A stretch of 64,000 bases of DNA, taken from NCBI GenBank assembly GCA_003344405.1, contig NOWV01000079.1:248001-312000 (forward strand), read 5' to 3'. Position 1 is the first letter of the stretch. Each line of letters begins with the position of its first letter. This document shows, piece by piece, positions 14,515-26,327 of the stretch. Position numbers and translations under genes: made by a program. The notes under the pieces were generated by a model, which searched no databases, was not told where the DNA came from, and saw only the letters and a list, made by a program, of their open reading frames with translations. This DNA comes from Trichoplax sp. H2 (Eukaryota; Placozoa; Uniplacotomia; Trichoplacea).

Positions 14515-14573
14515 TGTACTGTACTGTACTGTACTAACCCTAACCCTAACTGTACAGTACAGTACAAGTGTAC
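14515..14573. repeat. TGTAC/GTACA palindrome enclosing telomere-like repeats
   Basis: Four TGTAC units (14515-14534) are followed by TAACCCTAACCCTAAC (14535-14550) and then by TGTACAGTACAGTACA. The arms are reverse complements of each other, so the block can fold into a hairpin with the short interstitial telomere-type (TTAGGG) tract in the loop. It lies about 0.9 kb upstream of the EIF2B5 start codon. Confidence 0.8.
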
Positions 14574-14889
14574 AACGGTCTTCTGACAGATTGTCCGTGT
14601 CACCTATATTTTTCGCGATTTTTTAACATTAGATGTATGGTAAACAATTTTGCCATAACATTCAACATGGTATTATCAGTAGTACGGTACATAAGTAAAA
14701 ATAACGGTCCGCCATTAAAACGATTTTTTTGCCATCTATTGACATAGTACGTTCATGTTATCATGATAATCTATCTTGGGAGATATCCTTCTATGGGTAT
14801 ATATATATATAAATACTATACAGGAATTTCAACGGAATACAACTTTAATTTAATTTTTTAACGAAGAGGAGACATCGAAAATAATCACA

Positions 14890-14916
14890 TTGTACAGTAC
14901 TGTACTGTACAGTGTG
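14890..14916. repeat. short GTAC repeat cluster
   Basis: A run of TGTACAGTACTGTACTGTAC made of back-to-back GTAC cores at 5-base period. It belongs to the same element family as the cluster at 15160-15367. Confidence 0.7.
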
Positions 14917-15159
14917 AACCAGTTCCAATCAGAGTACTTTAAGGTGCCCTAAAATCACGAGAGTGAAGCAAAATGTAATAAAAAGTATACTGTACGAATA
15001 TAAAGCTGAATACAATTTATTTTGCCTAATAGCACTCTAAAGAGAACTGGCTCACATCGTACCATTGTGTACCACGGTCTTCTAAACAGAAACTCCGTGT
15101 CAACCATACTTTACTCTGACGAACTCGGATTTCGGATCGGATTCGGATTAAAAAACACT

Positions 15160-15367
15160 CAACAGTACTGTTGAGTATCTGAGCAATCGGGGTTATGATG
15201 GCTGGGCCTGTACAGTACTGTACCGTATAGTACAGTACAGTCCAGTACAGTGTATAGTACTGTACAGGACAGTGACGTGCACTGTACAGTACAGTACACA
15301 GTACTGTACAGCAAAGTGCTGTACGGACTCTTTCTCTACGATATAATGTACTGTATAGCAGACTACA
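15160..15367. promoter_or_regulatory. dense GTAC cluster, candidate EIF2B5 promoter
   Basis: Over about 160 bases GTAC cores recur in both orientations (AGTAC, TGTAC, and variants such as ATAGTAC, CAGTGTA and GTACGG), mostly at 5-base or multiple-of-5 spacing. It ends about 90 bases before the EIF2B5 ATG, so it overlaps the expected core promoter or 5'UTR. The regulatory role is inferred only from position and from recurrence upstream of other genes in the window. Confidence 0.5.
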
Positions 15368-15457
15368 GCTCACTGTCCGTATCATACTGTATGGGTAACA
15401 TTGACCGGTTGGCGTGTGGCTGAACTGCTTCAAACGCACTTGTTAGCCGGCCTTAGC

Positions 15458-18400
15458 ATGGCGTCAACCAAGGCTGGTCATCATGGAGGCGGTAAAGGTA
15501 AGAAAAAAGCGGCTGGAGGAGATGAAACTTGGACAACAGAAGATATTCTCCAAGCGGTTATCATTGGGGACAGTTTCAATTTTCGCTTTCTACCAGTAAC
15601 TCATGAGAAACCGAGAGTAAGTTTGAACTACAGAATGATGCTAGCAATTATTCAATTCTGTTTTTTGCCTTTTGAAGATGAACTTGTACACGATGTAGTG
15701 TCCGGAAGTTGTAATCTATTGGCGTTGTGCTACAGTACTGTATATGCTCTGGACTGTGTTTTGCGATGCTTACCTCATAGTCAGCCTTTATCTCTTCGAT
15801 AAAGGATGAGATTGTTGCCAAGGTATCAAGATGCCAGACAGCAATGATAACATCCTAGTCGCTTTATTTATAAGAGCAGCATACCGACTTTTATGAACAA
15901 CCACTGAAGATAGCGATTGGCTGCTGCACGTTTACAACTGTGTGAACACTGGTAGAAAATGTCGATACTAAAATGAAGCATAAATGCGTAGTGTTACATG
16001 ACTACTTTACTTTATGGATCAACGGCTTTTTTAGACACTACTGTATCGCCAATAATTATAATTAATCATACATGTTCTACTGTATTGCAATAATAATTAC
16101 GCATAATTAAAGTAGTGGCCATGTAGATTGATTGAATTTAATGAACTTACTGTTCGTTAGCTGAAATTTATAGTATTAGTATCCTACAATTTTCTTCACC
16201 ATCAACTGATAGACTGAAAGTTGGCATTAATGACCGTCTAGCAAAATACAGTAGTTGCAACCTACTCGTACTATGTAGCATATACCTTTGTTTATATACA
16301 ATTTTTCATGCTATAATGTTGTACTACAGGTTGGCAGAATGAATGCATACTAGTTCTATTAATCTAACATTGAAATGTACTGAACTGAAGTTATATTGAT
16401 CTTATTTGCAGACACTCTTACCATTGGTTAATCGTCCATTACTTGACTATACAATCGATTTTCTATTGCATGCTGGGGTTCAAGATATATTTGTTTATTG
16501 CTGCGCTCACTGCGATCAAATTACAGCACATATGCAGTAAGATTTTCTGACTCATGTTATTGTATTTATCACATTAAAATAGCGTACTTCCAAAATAGAT
16601 TGTCAGTGCGCAAAGTTAGCTCATCGAGCTTCATATTTTTCGCTGTCTTGTGGACATGCACAAATGGTATAGTTGCAACGTTGTTCTCATTAATGCTTTC
16701 AGACAGAAAATAAGAAGCTTGAAACATTGCTGCAACATCAAAACAATGAAATCTGATAGAGCCTTATCATTGGGTGATGCCTTGCGGGATATCGAAAATC
16801 AGGTAATTCTTTTCGGTAATATAATAAAGTTCATATGTGCCATGTATGTGCAAAAGTATTGCTAAGTATAGAGCAATTTTTATGTAATCAATATTTAGGA
16901 ATTATCGATACTAGCATTCTGTCTGTATAGCCTAGCTAGCATGTATTACTACTCTATTTTCTACGGTACTCGAACCCTAACCCGAACACTATTATTTATC
17001 ATCAACTGTTTAACATAGTTAATCTGTAACGGATTATTTTAGGCCGTCATAAAGTCTGATTTTATCTTGGTAAGTGGAGATCTAGTGTCAAATATGAAAT
17101 TGCAGAAGGCTTTAGAAGAGCACAAGTAAGGCAAATGGATTAGTGATTGAAGTTGCTACAGAAATGATTACTTATTTCTATTGGGATATCTTAGGCAAAG
17201 AAGAAAGAATGATAAAATGTCGGTTATGACTATGATACTCAAAGAATCTGCACCTGGTCACAGAAGCCGGTATGCGTTGTAGTTATAGTTGTAATATTTT
17301 TCTCGTTAATCCTCCTTACCAATTGCGTTTCTATTGATGGCGTTTCGATGCTAATACAATAGGTAACGTTTAGTTAATGGAGGTATAGAAAAGAAGGCCT
17401 TCATGTAGACCTATTTTGAAAATTTATATGATGAATAGGAATGTCATGGCCTTTACATCTATGTAAACTTGACAGATTAAGCTATTTTTAGCCGTTGTTC
17501 GAACGGATTTAATATGCTGTGCTATAATTATTGAATATTCATGTTGAAAAAAGGCATTGGCGTATCTAGTTTTATATAAATGTTATGCTATAAATTTGTG
17601 CTACCGTTATTAGATGTAGTGAAGAAGATATGATTGCAGCAATTGATCCGAAAAACAATCGACTCCTTCACTATCAGATGACACGTAATCATACCAAAGT
17701 ATCCTTTCCAGCTGTTAGTCGTAAACATACTTATTCTCGTTACTTAGATTTTAAATTATTAAATAATTTGCTAATATAATTTGCAATTTTGTCTTTGAAG
17801 TCAATTTTTCTGGAGAATCGGGGCGTTCATCTTCGTTACGATTTACTGGATTGCCATGTTAGCATTTGTTCTCCCCAGGTACTGTAGAATAATACTGATT
17901 CACAGTTACGGCAGTAATGTAATTGCAAACCTAACATCTTGCCATTTTGACACAGGTAACTCAACTTTTTACGGATAACTTTGATTATCAAACAATCTAC
18001 GATTTTATTCGTGGAATCCTTATCAGTGAAGAGGTAAGTTTGTGCATATGCATTAAATTGTTCATGTAAGTTACATTCCCATAATTTCTTATTTTTGTAA
18101 CCGATTATACATACACGTAAACCATTCATTAAAGTTTAACAAAATTATTGGCTTATGAGTTTGTTGTGCCATTTGACGTTCGTCTCGCCTTCCCCTTGAA
18201 ATTATATTCTAGATTACTGGTCATCAGATCCACACCTATACGGTAACGGATGAATATGCTGTTCGTGTATCGAATTTGCACATGTATGATGCTGTCAGGT
18301 ATGAAATATACATATAACACACGTACATTGGATTATGTATCATTCTAAATACATAAGCCAGTAAAGTATGCCCTATCAAAACCTAGCAAAGATGTTATTC

Positions 18401-20641
18401 ATCGTTGGTCATATCCATTGGTACCTGATGAAAAACATACCAGTAAAGAAGAATCTTACACCATATCTCAGCCAAACATATATCTAGGTGCTGTTAATGT
18501 CATTCTAGCAAGGTAAGTTATCGCTGTAACATAAAAAAGTAATTGCTTAAATCTTTTGGTATCTGTTGTCATAAATCGTTGTATTTCGAATCCGGTAACG
18601 TTTTGGTCGTATATTTCGAATACAGAAGTTGCGTTTTATCTGAAGACGTCGTTATCGGTAGTCATTGTAGTGTTGGAGAAGGAACACAAATTAAAAGTTC
18701 AGTAATTGGAAATGGCTGTAAAATAGGTTTGATACTTAGTAGATCTATTCTTAATTTCTACTTAATATTAGCTAATTATGAGTTATTCATCAATTTAGGC
18801 AATAATGTAATTATCAAAGATTCCTACGTTTGGAATAACGTAATCATCGATGACGATTGCTGTATTATCAATTCATTATTATGTGACGATTGTCGTATTA
18901 AACGGTAAAGAGTAAAATTGAAGTATTAAGTAATTAATTAATTATACAATTGTTAATAGACTGTTCTACCATGAGCTAACTAACTCCTATTTGCTCATAG
19001 AAAAGTAAATATCAACAGTGGTTGCTTGCTTTCCTTTGGGGTAATATTAAAATTTCTTTCGAAGCCAACGCAATTTGCAATTAATTGTATTTATTTAAAA
19101 CTGAACTTGTTTAAATTACAGGTGGTTATTGGCCCTGACGTTACTTTAGAAGAGAATAGTCGATTTTCTTGTCAGAAGCCTAAGCCGAAGCATCTTATGG
19201 AAAATGATAATACGACTGGAATAGGAACGGAACAAAACGAAGAAGCGGAAGATATACCTAATTGTAAGAAATATAGCTGAATATTATCTTCAAATCTTGC
19301 GTATATAAATTAATAAGTTATATTGACGTATTGTTTGCTCATAAGATTATTTTTCTTAAATTTTTGTCTATGCACGTATATTAATAGATGATAGAGCTAT
19401 ACTAGGACCTGAAGGCATTGGTTATGTATGGCAGCCAGAACTGTTTAACGATTACATGGAAGATGAGAGAGGTAAGACTAGTATTAATAGGTAGCAACGT
19501 GTGAAATTGCTGAATTTAACTCTCATTAACCACTACTGGAAATTAGGGAGTTTACACAGTGAAGATTCAGATAGTGATTCTGCGGCAAATGGATTCGAAA
19601 TAGATGATGAAGGTTTGCTAGACTATATTTATTCTGAAAAGAGATGAAAATGTTTTAGCGGTATGATTTGTTACTCCTATTAGATCAATTTCATAGTGAA
19701 GTTAGTGAGAGTATTCGTCAAGGATTTGCAGACAAGACACCAGCGGAAAATATCATTTACGAACTAAATGGTTCAAAGTTCGTAGACGTTTAATATGAAT
19801 TGGCGTATTGGATTTACAATTAACGTTATACTTACATTTATATGCGCTTTCTTAACAACAATTTAGGTTTGCCTATAACAGAACCGTAGCTGATGTAGCA
19901 CAGTCTGTTGTATTGGCAATTATGGATGGTCCATCCAGTAGTTCAGCCAAAGCAGATAACAATTCTTATTTATCCTATTATAAGGAAGTTAGTTGTAAAC
20001 GAAATCGTGACTAACTTTAAATAGTGTATTAAGCTTTCTATTGCACCTCTTTGTTTTCATATTGTAGGTTTTTAGCTACTACAAGACGTTAATCGAAAAC
20101 TATGCCAAAACTGCATCTTGTCAAATTGGCTGTTTAGAAGCTATTGAGGTTATTTAACGAAAACTTATTATAGTATTAATAATTTTAATGTTTATTTGCC
20201 GACTGATTTCTATACAACCTTTGAACGATGTATAATAATATGAATATTAAAACTTCTGTAAAATTTTACAGGACTATTGTTTAGAAAATAGTACAGTCTT
20301 CCATTTGATACAAAAGATCCTATTGATGCTATACAATTTGGACATAATTGAAGAACTTCCTATTCAACGCTGGTTTACAAATTTACCACCCGAAAGTGAT
20401 GAAACACTCTCTCAGCGAAAACGATTACGCGAATTAGTAAGATAAAGCTATATCGTTTATTAATAGCAATCTGATTACTATATATGTATATTCGGCTTTA
20501 TGTTAAGTTTTGTCGTTAGTAGGCAAAATGCCGTACTTGTTTTTGCTCATTGGCTACATTTATTGTATGATTGTATAGGTGCAACCATTCATCAGTTGGC
20601 TGAATGAAGCCGAAGAAGAGTCCTCTGAGGATGACGAGTGA
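15458..20641 (+). CDS. EIF2B5: translation initiation factor eIF2B subunit epsilon, 21 exons
   Basis: This is the catalytic subunit of the guanine-nucleotide exchange factor eIF2B, which recharges eIF2 with GTP in the cytosol. Exons: 15458-15616, 16412-16536, 16703-16802, 17043-17125, 17195-17269, 17614-17713, 17801-17878, 17956-18033, 18213-18298, 18387-18512, 18626-18726, 18799-18904, 19001-19040, 19122-19263, 19388-19471, 19547-19612, 19684-19777, 19867-19987, 20068-20148, 20272-20436, 20579-20641. The total is 690 aa (human about 721) and all phases agree. An N-terminal nucleotidyltransferase-like part ([48 protein letters not shown]) is followed by left-handed beta-helix repeats ([28 protein letters not shown]). 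The C-terminal W2/HEAT domain ends in the acidic family signature [17 protein letters not shown]. The gene's ATG follows the GTAC cluster. AATAAA lies at 20909. The exon 17 donor (AA|GTTCGT) is weak but the frame requires it. Confidence 0.97.
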
Positions 20642-22267
20642 AATGTATAAATTCAGTGAACAATACCTATGAATACCGGATTATGGCTTTAGCTATTAAG
20701 CCAAGAGATAACATCCTATCATATTTTAACATGTATCATTTATTTTGTATATTAATGTATGTCCATTGTATACTTTATACGCTCAGGAATTCTGAAAGGG
20801 TAAAATTACTATTATTTGCCATGCAGTTATCGTTATAATACGTACCATCCATATTACGAACGCTAAATACTCGATAATTAACGAATTATCTATAAATTGG
20901 ATTATTTCAATAAAGGCCTTGAAATATACGTATAATTTTCAACCCCTAGTATTTTCTGGTCTCATATTTCTTAATCTAAGTGCTACTATACGTATACCTG
21001 TAGTGCAGTTCTTGTTAACATCTCAGAAGTAAAAATGAGCCGATGGTTACTTCATGTTGGATGTTTTATACTATCAATGTGCATAATGGCTTTTTAATTG
21101 CCGTAGTAATATAGCATAAGCTGCGTAATTGTTGTAGTAAAAATAGTCGAGCATCATGACCATATTGACTGAATGATTATCCTTTCTGAACGTAGCTGCG
21201 TTTGCAAGAACACTGTTTATGCGTAACATGTTGCTGGTATATACAGTATATTGAAAACTTTTTTGTGAAAGTTCTTGAGAGATATTTACTATATTTTGTA
21301 CTATCAGCTCTTCCTCTAATAAGTATTACAAATTCAATTCGTGATGCTGCTCTTCCGTTATTATTCAACACGCAATCTTGTTTCCTTTAGCTCAAATTTA
21401 CAAGTTCAAATGTAGAAATTTTCTTTTGCACTGATCATATCGCACCTGGTAATTAATAGAGTAAGTCAAGAGTTCATTAAGCATATTATCCTAGCAAGCA
21501 TCTGACAAGAACTAGAAATATTTCAAGGATGTATCGTTATCACGGAAATATGTTAAATATTAGGATCGCATTAAGTTAGACGTGAGAAACATCACCTTAA
21601 CATATACAAATAATAATTAGTACAGAGATCAACCCAAACGCAAATTACTGTAGTGAAAATTTATGTTAAGCAATAACAAGAAATCATGACAATCACTGTC
21701 GATAATTATAATTCAATTATATTAAATTGGAATTTTTGCATACGCACCCGTATAGTTCTTATATTCCGTAAACATAGCGTGCATTACTGATTGAATTCAG
21801 AAACGTGTAATGCTTACGATCAATTTCTTGCCTATTCTAACTCGTAGCATGACAAAAGAGGCGATATACAGAATTATTTCAATACTAGACTGGTTGAAAG
21901 CACTGGCAGCTAATCAGTCTGACATAAATGTCACGCAGAAACTAGACTAGATAAATAATAAGCTACAGTATTGTAGTCTGATAGTTAATTCAGGTTATAA
22001 ATACGATAGCAATATGTACTACGACGGATCATCCAATCCAATATGGTAATAGCTACAGTATTTACGTAGACATTATTTACACCAGCTAAAGAACAATGAA
22101 CTACCCATGTCAAATATAAAAGACAGACTATGGTGAATTCTGGTGAGGTAATTTTCCTCTATGACACATGGTATACCCATTCGGAAATGATTAGTGCAAA
22201 TTAAACTTCATAGTCGGTAGTTTTTTTCAGGACAATGTTATCATTTATTGATACATATTTAGCTTAC
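20642..22267. other. intergenic between convergent EIF2B5 and NME3
   Basis: This holds the EIF2B5 3'UTR with AATAAA at 20909-20914, the second copy of the dispersed repeat (about 22025-22115), and a likely NME3 poly(A) signal on the minus strand at 22273-22268. No other gene is seen. Confidence 0.5.
22025..22115 (+). repeat. degenerate dispersed repeat, copy 2
   Basis: It matches the segment near 1296-1405: AATCCAAT, then ACGTAGACATTATT, then CAATGAACTACCCAT, in the same order and spacing. No coding or terminal features are seen. Confidence 0.35.
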
Positions 22268-22397
22268 TTTATTTTAAGCAAGATTACAATCGATCAAATA
22301 CTAAATACATTCGGAATGGATCCAACATGCACTTGTAGTACGCTTCTCGATTTGATAACTACGACGTATATTCAAAAATTCTTTTCCTCCAAAAGAT

Positions 22398-23828
22398 TTA
22401 TTCGTAAATCGATTTATAGAGACTTGCATTCCAATTGACTAATTCATCCTCATTAAACCACAACTTAATTTCCTTGTTAGCACTTTCAACAGAGTCGCTT
22501 CCATGGCACACGTTTCTAGTCAATTAGATATAATTATAGCAAACATAAAGTTATGACCGGCAAAATTGAACAGACGTCGGGAGTAAAGATAATAGACTTT
22601 ATATACAATGGTTTCTGAGCTATAGCAATTAATTCAAGATAAGATTAAATTTATTAACTGAATACTAATTAGAATGACAACCAGTTTTCCTCAAATAGAT
22701 GTAGTAGCTTGGAATGCAAAGAATACAATATGTCAAACTGCTGAAAGCCTTACCGTCCCAGATCAATAGCGTAATCACCACGAATAGATCCAGGAAGTGA
22801 TTTCAGCTGAAAAGCAAATGATTTCATTTAATCGACATCTAGCTATTACCATTAATTGTACAGTATCGAAACAGGTATATACTGTTTGTCAACATTTCGC
22901 TTAGAAACTTCAAATATTCCTACCGGATCAGTTTCTCCTAACATTCGTCGACCGGTTTTAACTACATCTTTACCTTCCCATACCTAGAGAAGAAAAATTG
23001 GATTGATCAAAAAAAAGGATGACAAAAAAAGTTGAATCGACGAATAAGAGCCCCACTTCTAGGCAACTGGCATCTATATAATATAGTGACACCGTCCAAC
23101 AATTTGCTGGACTACGTCTATTCCTGGATTCTTACCATGCATGCAACTGGTCCAGATCCTATAAATGCGACAAGACCATTGAAGAAAGGTTTTCCTGCTA
23201 AATCTGCATAATGCTCACGCAATAACTCTTCGCTAGCCTACAAAAGCAAAAGGAACATTCGTGTCATTTTTCCATAAATACCCATATTTTCCATCCTCCA
23301 ATTGCTAATCACTATCAGATATGCAGGTATACCGGTGATGAACGACCGCAGTTTAGTTAGTTTTACCGTAACTACTGTTACCACGTGGGCTAAAGTCAAG
23401 TCAGACTGCTGTATTGTTACGCCTGGACTCAGAAAGATGAAAAGAGAGTAAACTCCTTAATGTAAGATATACTACACAAGATTCCACTGGCATACAGTAT
23501 GTCGATTGGAGCATTACGATTGTCGTTTTTTCCATCCATTACGATGAAAAAGCCCTTGACTTGCGTGCTGTACAGCACGGTAACATGAGACATGCATCTT
23601 AAACGTTGGTTAGTGACCACTTACCAATTTAAGCTTAAGAGCTACCAGTTTGTAGCCACGTTTCTCAAATCTGCTGATAATGTCGCCGACAAGGCCTCTA
23701 TCGACACCGTCTGGTTTAACCATGATATAAGTACGTTCATTGGCCATGATGTTTTTCTGTTGTGTTGGTCCAGTGACTCCAATCAGTTTAAAAAATGAAG
23801 CTAAAAGGTAGCCGAGAGTTAGAATCAT
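22398..23828 (-). CDS. NME3: nucleoside diphosphate kinase, NME3-like, 5 exons
   Basis: The enzyme transfers the gamma-phosphate between nucleoside tri- and diphosphates through a phospho-histidine. Minus-strand exons: 23828-23625, 23237-23136, 22983-22924, 22806-22754, 22515-22398, giving 178 aa with all phases consistent. The core motifs [62 protein letters not shown] and IRGDYAI are present. The active-site segment is [12 protein letters not shown], with the catalytic His at about residue 144, and the C-terminus is YE. The first ATG adds a hydrophobic leader ([18 protein letters not shown]) ahead of the globular domain. This is the hallmark of NME3, which uses it for membrane or mitochondrial outer-membrane attachment, so I chose that start over the internal Met28. 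A GTAC cluster lies 113 bases upstream. A minus-strand AATAAA is at 22273. The group I family is certain; the NME3 paralogue call rests on the leader. Confidence 0.92.
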
Positions 23829-23939
23829 TCGAGGGATTTTACTGGAAAGGACTCACGTCTCCGTGTCTCAGTGCGATATGGTCTGGTTTAAGAAAGACAA
23901 AAGGAGGAACGAACGATCGCGAGAGGGTACATTAAATTT

Positions 23940-24067
23940 AACGTACAGTACAGTACAATGTACAGTACATCTCTCTGTACAGTCCAGAGTGTACAGTAGA
24001 AAGTTTGAATTACGGGTTCTCATGCTTCTACTGAACAGTACAGTGTACAGTACAGTACAGTACTACC
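23940..24067. promoter_or_regulatory. GTAC cluster, candidate NME3 promoter
   Basis: ACGTACAGTACAGTACAATG and CAGTGTACAGTACAGTAC recur within 130 bases, beginning 113 bases upstream of the NME3 start codon. This is the same repeat vocabulary as at 15160-15367. The role is inferred from position. Confidence 0.5.
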
Positions 24068-24194
24068 GTATGCAGCTAGAGGTTTTCATTGTCTGGTCTG
24101 GACGTCTGGACCCTGATCCAGTCAGTTGATTGAGCGACCGGGGAAACTGCGCAAGTCTGGTACAATATTATTACGTCAATATAACACCATGATA

Positions 24195-24420
24195 GTATGG
24201 TACAGTCCACTGTACTGTACACTGTACAGTACATCCGATACACGATTTAGGTGAAAACTGCAATCGTAAAGTACTGTACATGTACTGTATATACTGTAGT
24301 GCTGCTTATTAATATTAGATACGTGTACTGGACGTACAGTACAGTACATACAGTGCTGTACAGTATTTTACTTCGTGCAAACGGACTTCTATGTACTGTA
24401 CACTGTACAGTAATGTATTT
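24195..24420. repeat. GTAC cluster in the NME3-BLZF1 divergent interval
   Basis: Runs such as CCACTGTACTGTACACTGTA, GTACTGTACATGTACTGTAT, GACGTACAGTACAGTACAT and ATGTACTGTACACTGTACAG occur in both orientations. The cluster lies between the minus-strand NME3 gene and the plus-strand BLZF1 gene. Open frames that overlap it (24247-24546 minus, 24251-24442 plus) are produced by the repeat. Confidence 0.7.
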
Positions 24421-26327
24421 GGCTATTGGATGGAAATCATAAAGGCAGGAACTCTTCACCTCGAACTTCTTATGGTGGAAACTGGATATGCAGTAGTGGA
24501 AATATGGCTTGAACGATGCTGTCCTATGCGCCTCAATGTATTTCATGAATGATTAAAAGATGGCTTGTGAAAACTCCACATCTTGACACCATCCAGTATC
24601 GGTATTGATAAAACAACTAGAAAGTGAGCTAAGATTAGGATTGATTCCTTGCTTTGTTTGTCTATTTCTTATGCTGACTCTACGATAGCAATTTGGATCA
24701 ACTAGAGCCTCCAGATAGTTTAGTACTTCGATCATAATCACCATTTGGATAATGGCTTTTGAGACTTATTCTTGAATTGATCCCATTTGTATTTGGTGTT
24801 TCTGTTAGACTTATAGTATATAGTAGAGTAGGGATTCATCGGTCATGAGCATGATGATTTTTGCATTGAAAAGATAGGAGTACACTGTACGAGTGTACGT
24901 ACGTGTCAACGATGTCGAAATAGACGTGTACTGAAAAGTATCTATAGGAAAGGTTCAAAAAGTGCTACTTGCTGGCAATTGCAGTACCAATATTACTATT
25001 ACAATCGTTTTCAATTGTATCAGTGGAAGACAACATGGAGGAACAGTGAGCAAAATGATTGTATGTACAATCCTTTTAAATGAATTTGCTCTACAGGATT
25101 TTGCAAATCTCCATTGCTGTAGCATCAGGCCTGATTATGATAATACATCATCGTGAACATAAGGATTATTCTGGTGAAGGAAACGCCTTGCAAATGGTTC
25201 CCTTTTCGAAGGCCTATATTTTAATAGTACGCTGATAAATGTTTCGAAATCTTATCCCTACTCGCTGCTGCAGTGGACGTAATGTTATCCAAATTTGGCA
25301 ACTGATTGATTGTCAAATGATTATACAGTATAATTAATTTGTACTTCTACAATAATACAAAACAGATTCTGTCCAATATTTGAGTAGAACTACCGCCTGA
25401 TTACAAAAGGTTTCTGAAGAAGCAACTTAATAAGATTGCAAAGTAATATCATGGAATGGCGTAGACCTAAACTGCATTCATTTTACAATGGTAGCCTATT
25501 TCTAGTTGTAGTTATAAATTTATAATAATGTTAGTATCGGAGTACCAGTTGTTTACCGAATGGTGCATAGGTACTTACTACTTACTAGTTAGAAAGAATC
25601 GTATTGGTTTGTGTGCTGCATAGCATGTTATAAACCTGATATAATAGTATGTGTCAGACAAACTAGAAATAGGTAGAGCATTATGTAACTTGGTCATCGT
25701 CGAGTTCACCCATTTTATTAACTGACTATTTCGTATCCTATCTTGTCTTAACCATAAAAAGTACTCCACTACTATGGCAGCCATTGACTGTATTGCTCTT
25801 GTTAATATCATACTACACTTATCCTTAGACATTATTGACAAAATTTAATCACGCTATACTGTACGTATGGGTATTTTAATTAACACCACCCATCGATGAT
25901 GCACACGTCTGAACGTCTGAATTTTAATTCAGTTATTCAATACTACCCGGTAGTACTGACAGGTCTTAGTACTGTATTGTCTTGTTAATCATAACACGTG
26001 AGTGTTGGATTGTAGAATTCGTCAGTAATCAGTCCTTTAAAACTTCTGATATCCTGATTCTTTTCATTCATTCAGTTCTAGATGTTTTGCAGAAATATCT
26101 TATAATCTGCAAGCCAACTGCAGCGACATCATTCTCATTCTCTATGCGATTGTTGTCCTTCGTTTTTGAAAGTTTACATGTTATAACTCGCCAATTCGAT
26201 CACACTTTTGTTATTAGTAACATGAAGTACTGGTCTGATAGCAACTTATTCTACCTTAAAATTTATTCCTGAAGGTCAAAATCTTCACTCAATTCGACTT
26301 TTGCTAAATATTTTGGCGAGATAAATC
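24421..26327. other. intergenic upstream of BLZF1
   Basis: A few isolated GTAC palindromes occur near 24885-24910 and 25858-25980. Short open frames (24553-24744 minus, 24962-25156 plus, 25578-25841 minus, 25982-26272 plus) show no family features. BLZF1 transcription must begin in this interval. Confidence 0.4.

Noticed and set aside
15026-15439. 137-codon minus-strand open frame before EIF2B5
   Set aside because: Repetitive LYCTVLYS-type peptides come from reading the GTAC cluster; stop-free because GTACA units lack stops in that frame.
24247-24744. Two consecutive minus-strand open frames (99 and 63 codons)
   Set aside because: The first is largely translation of the GTAC repeat; the second matches no family and cannot be joined by good splice sites.
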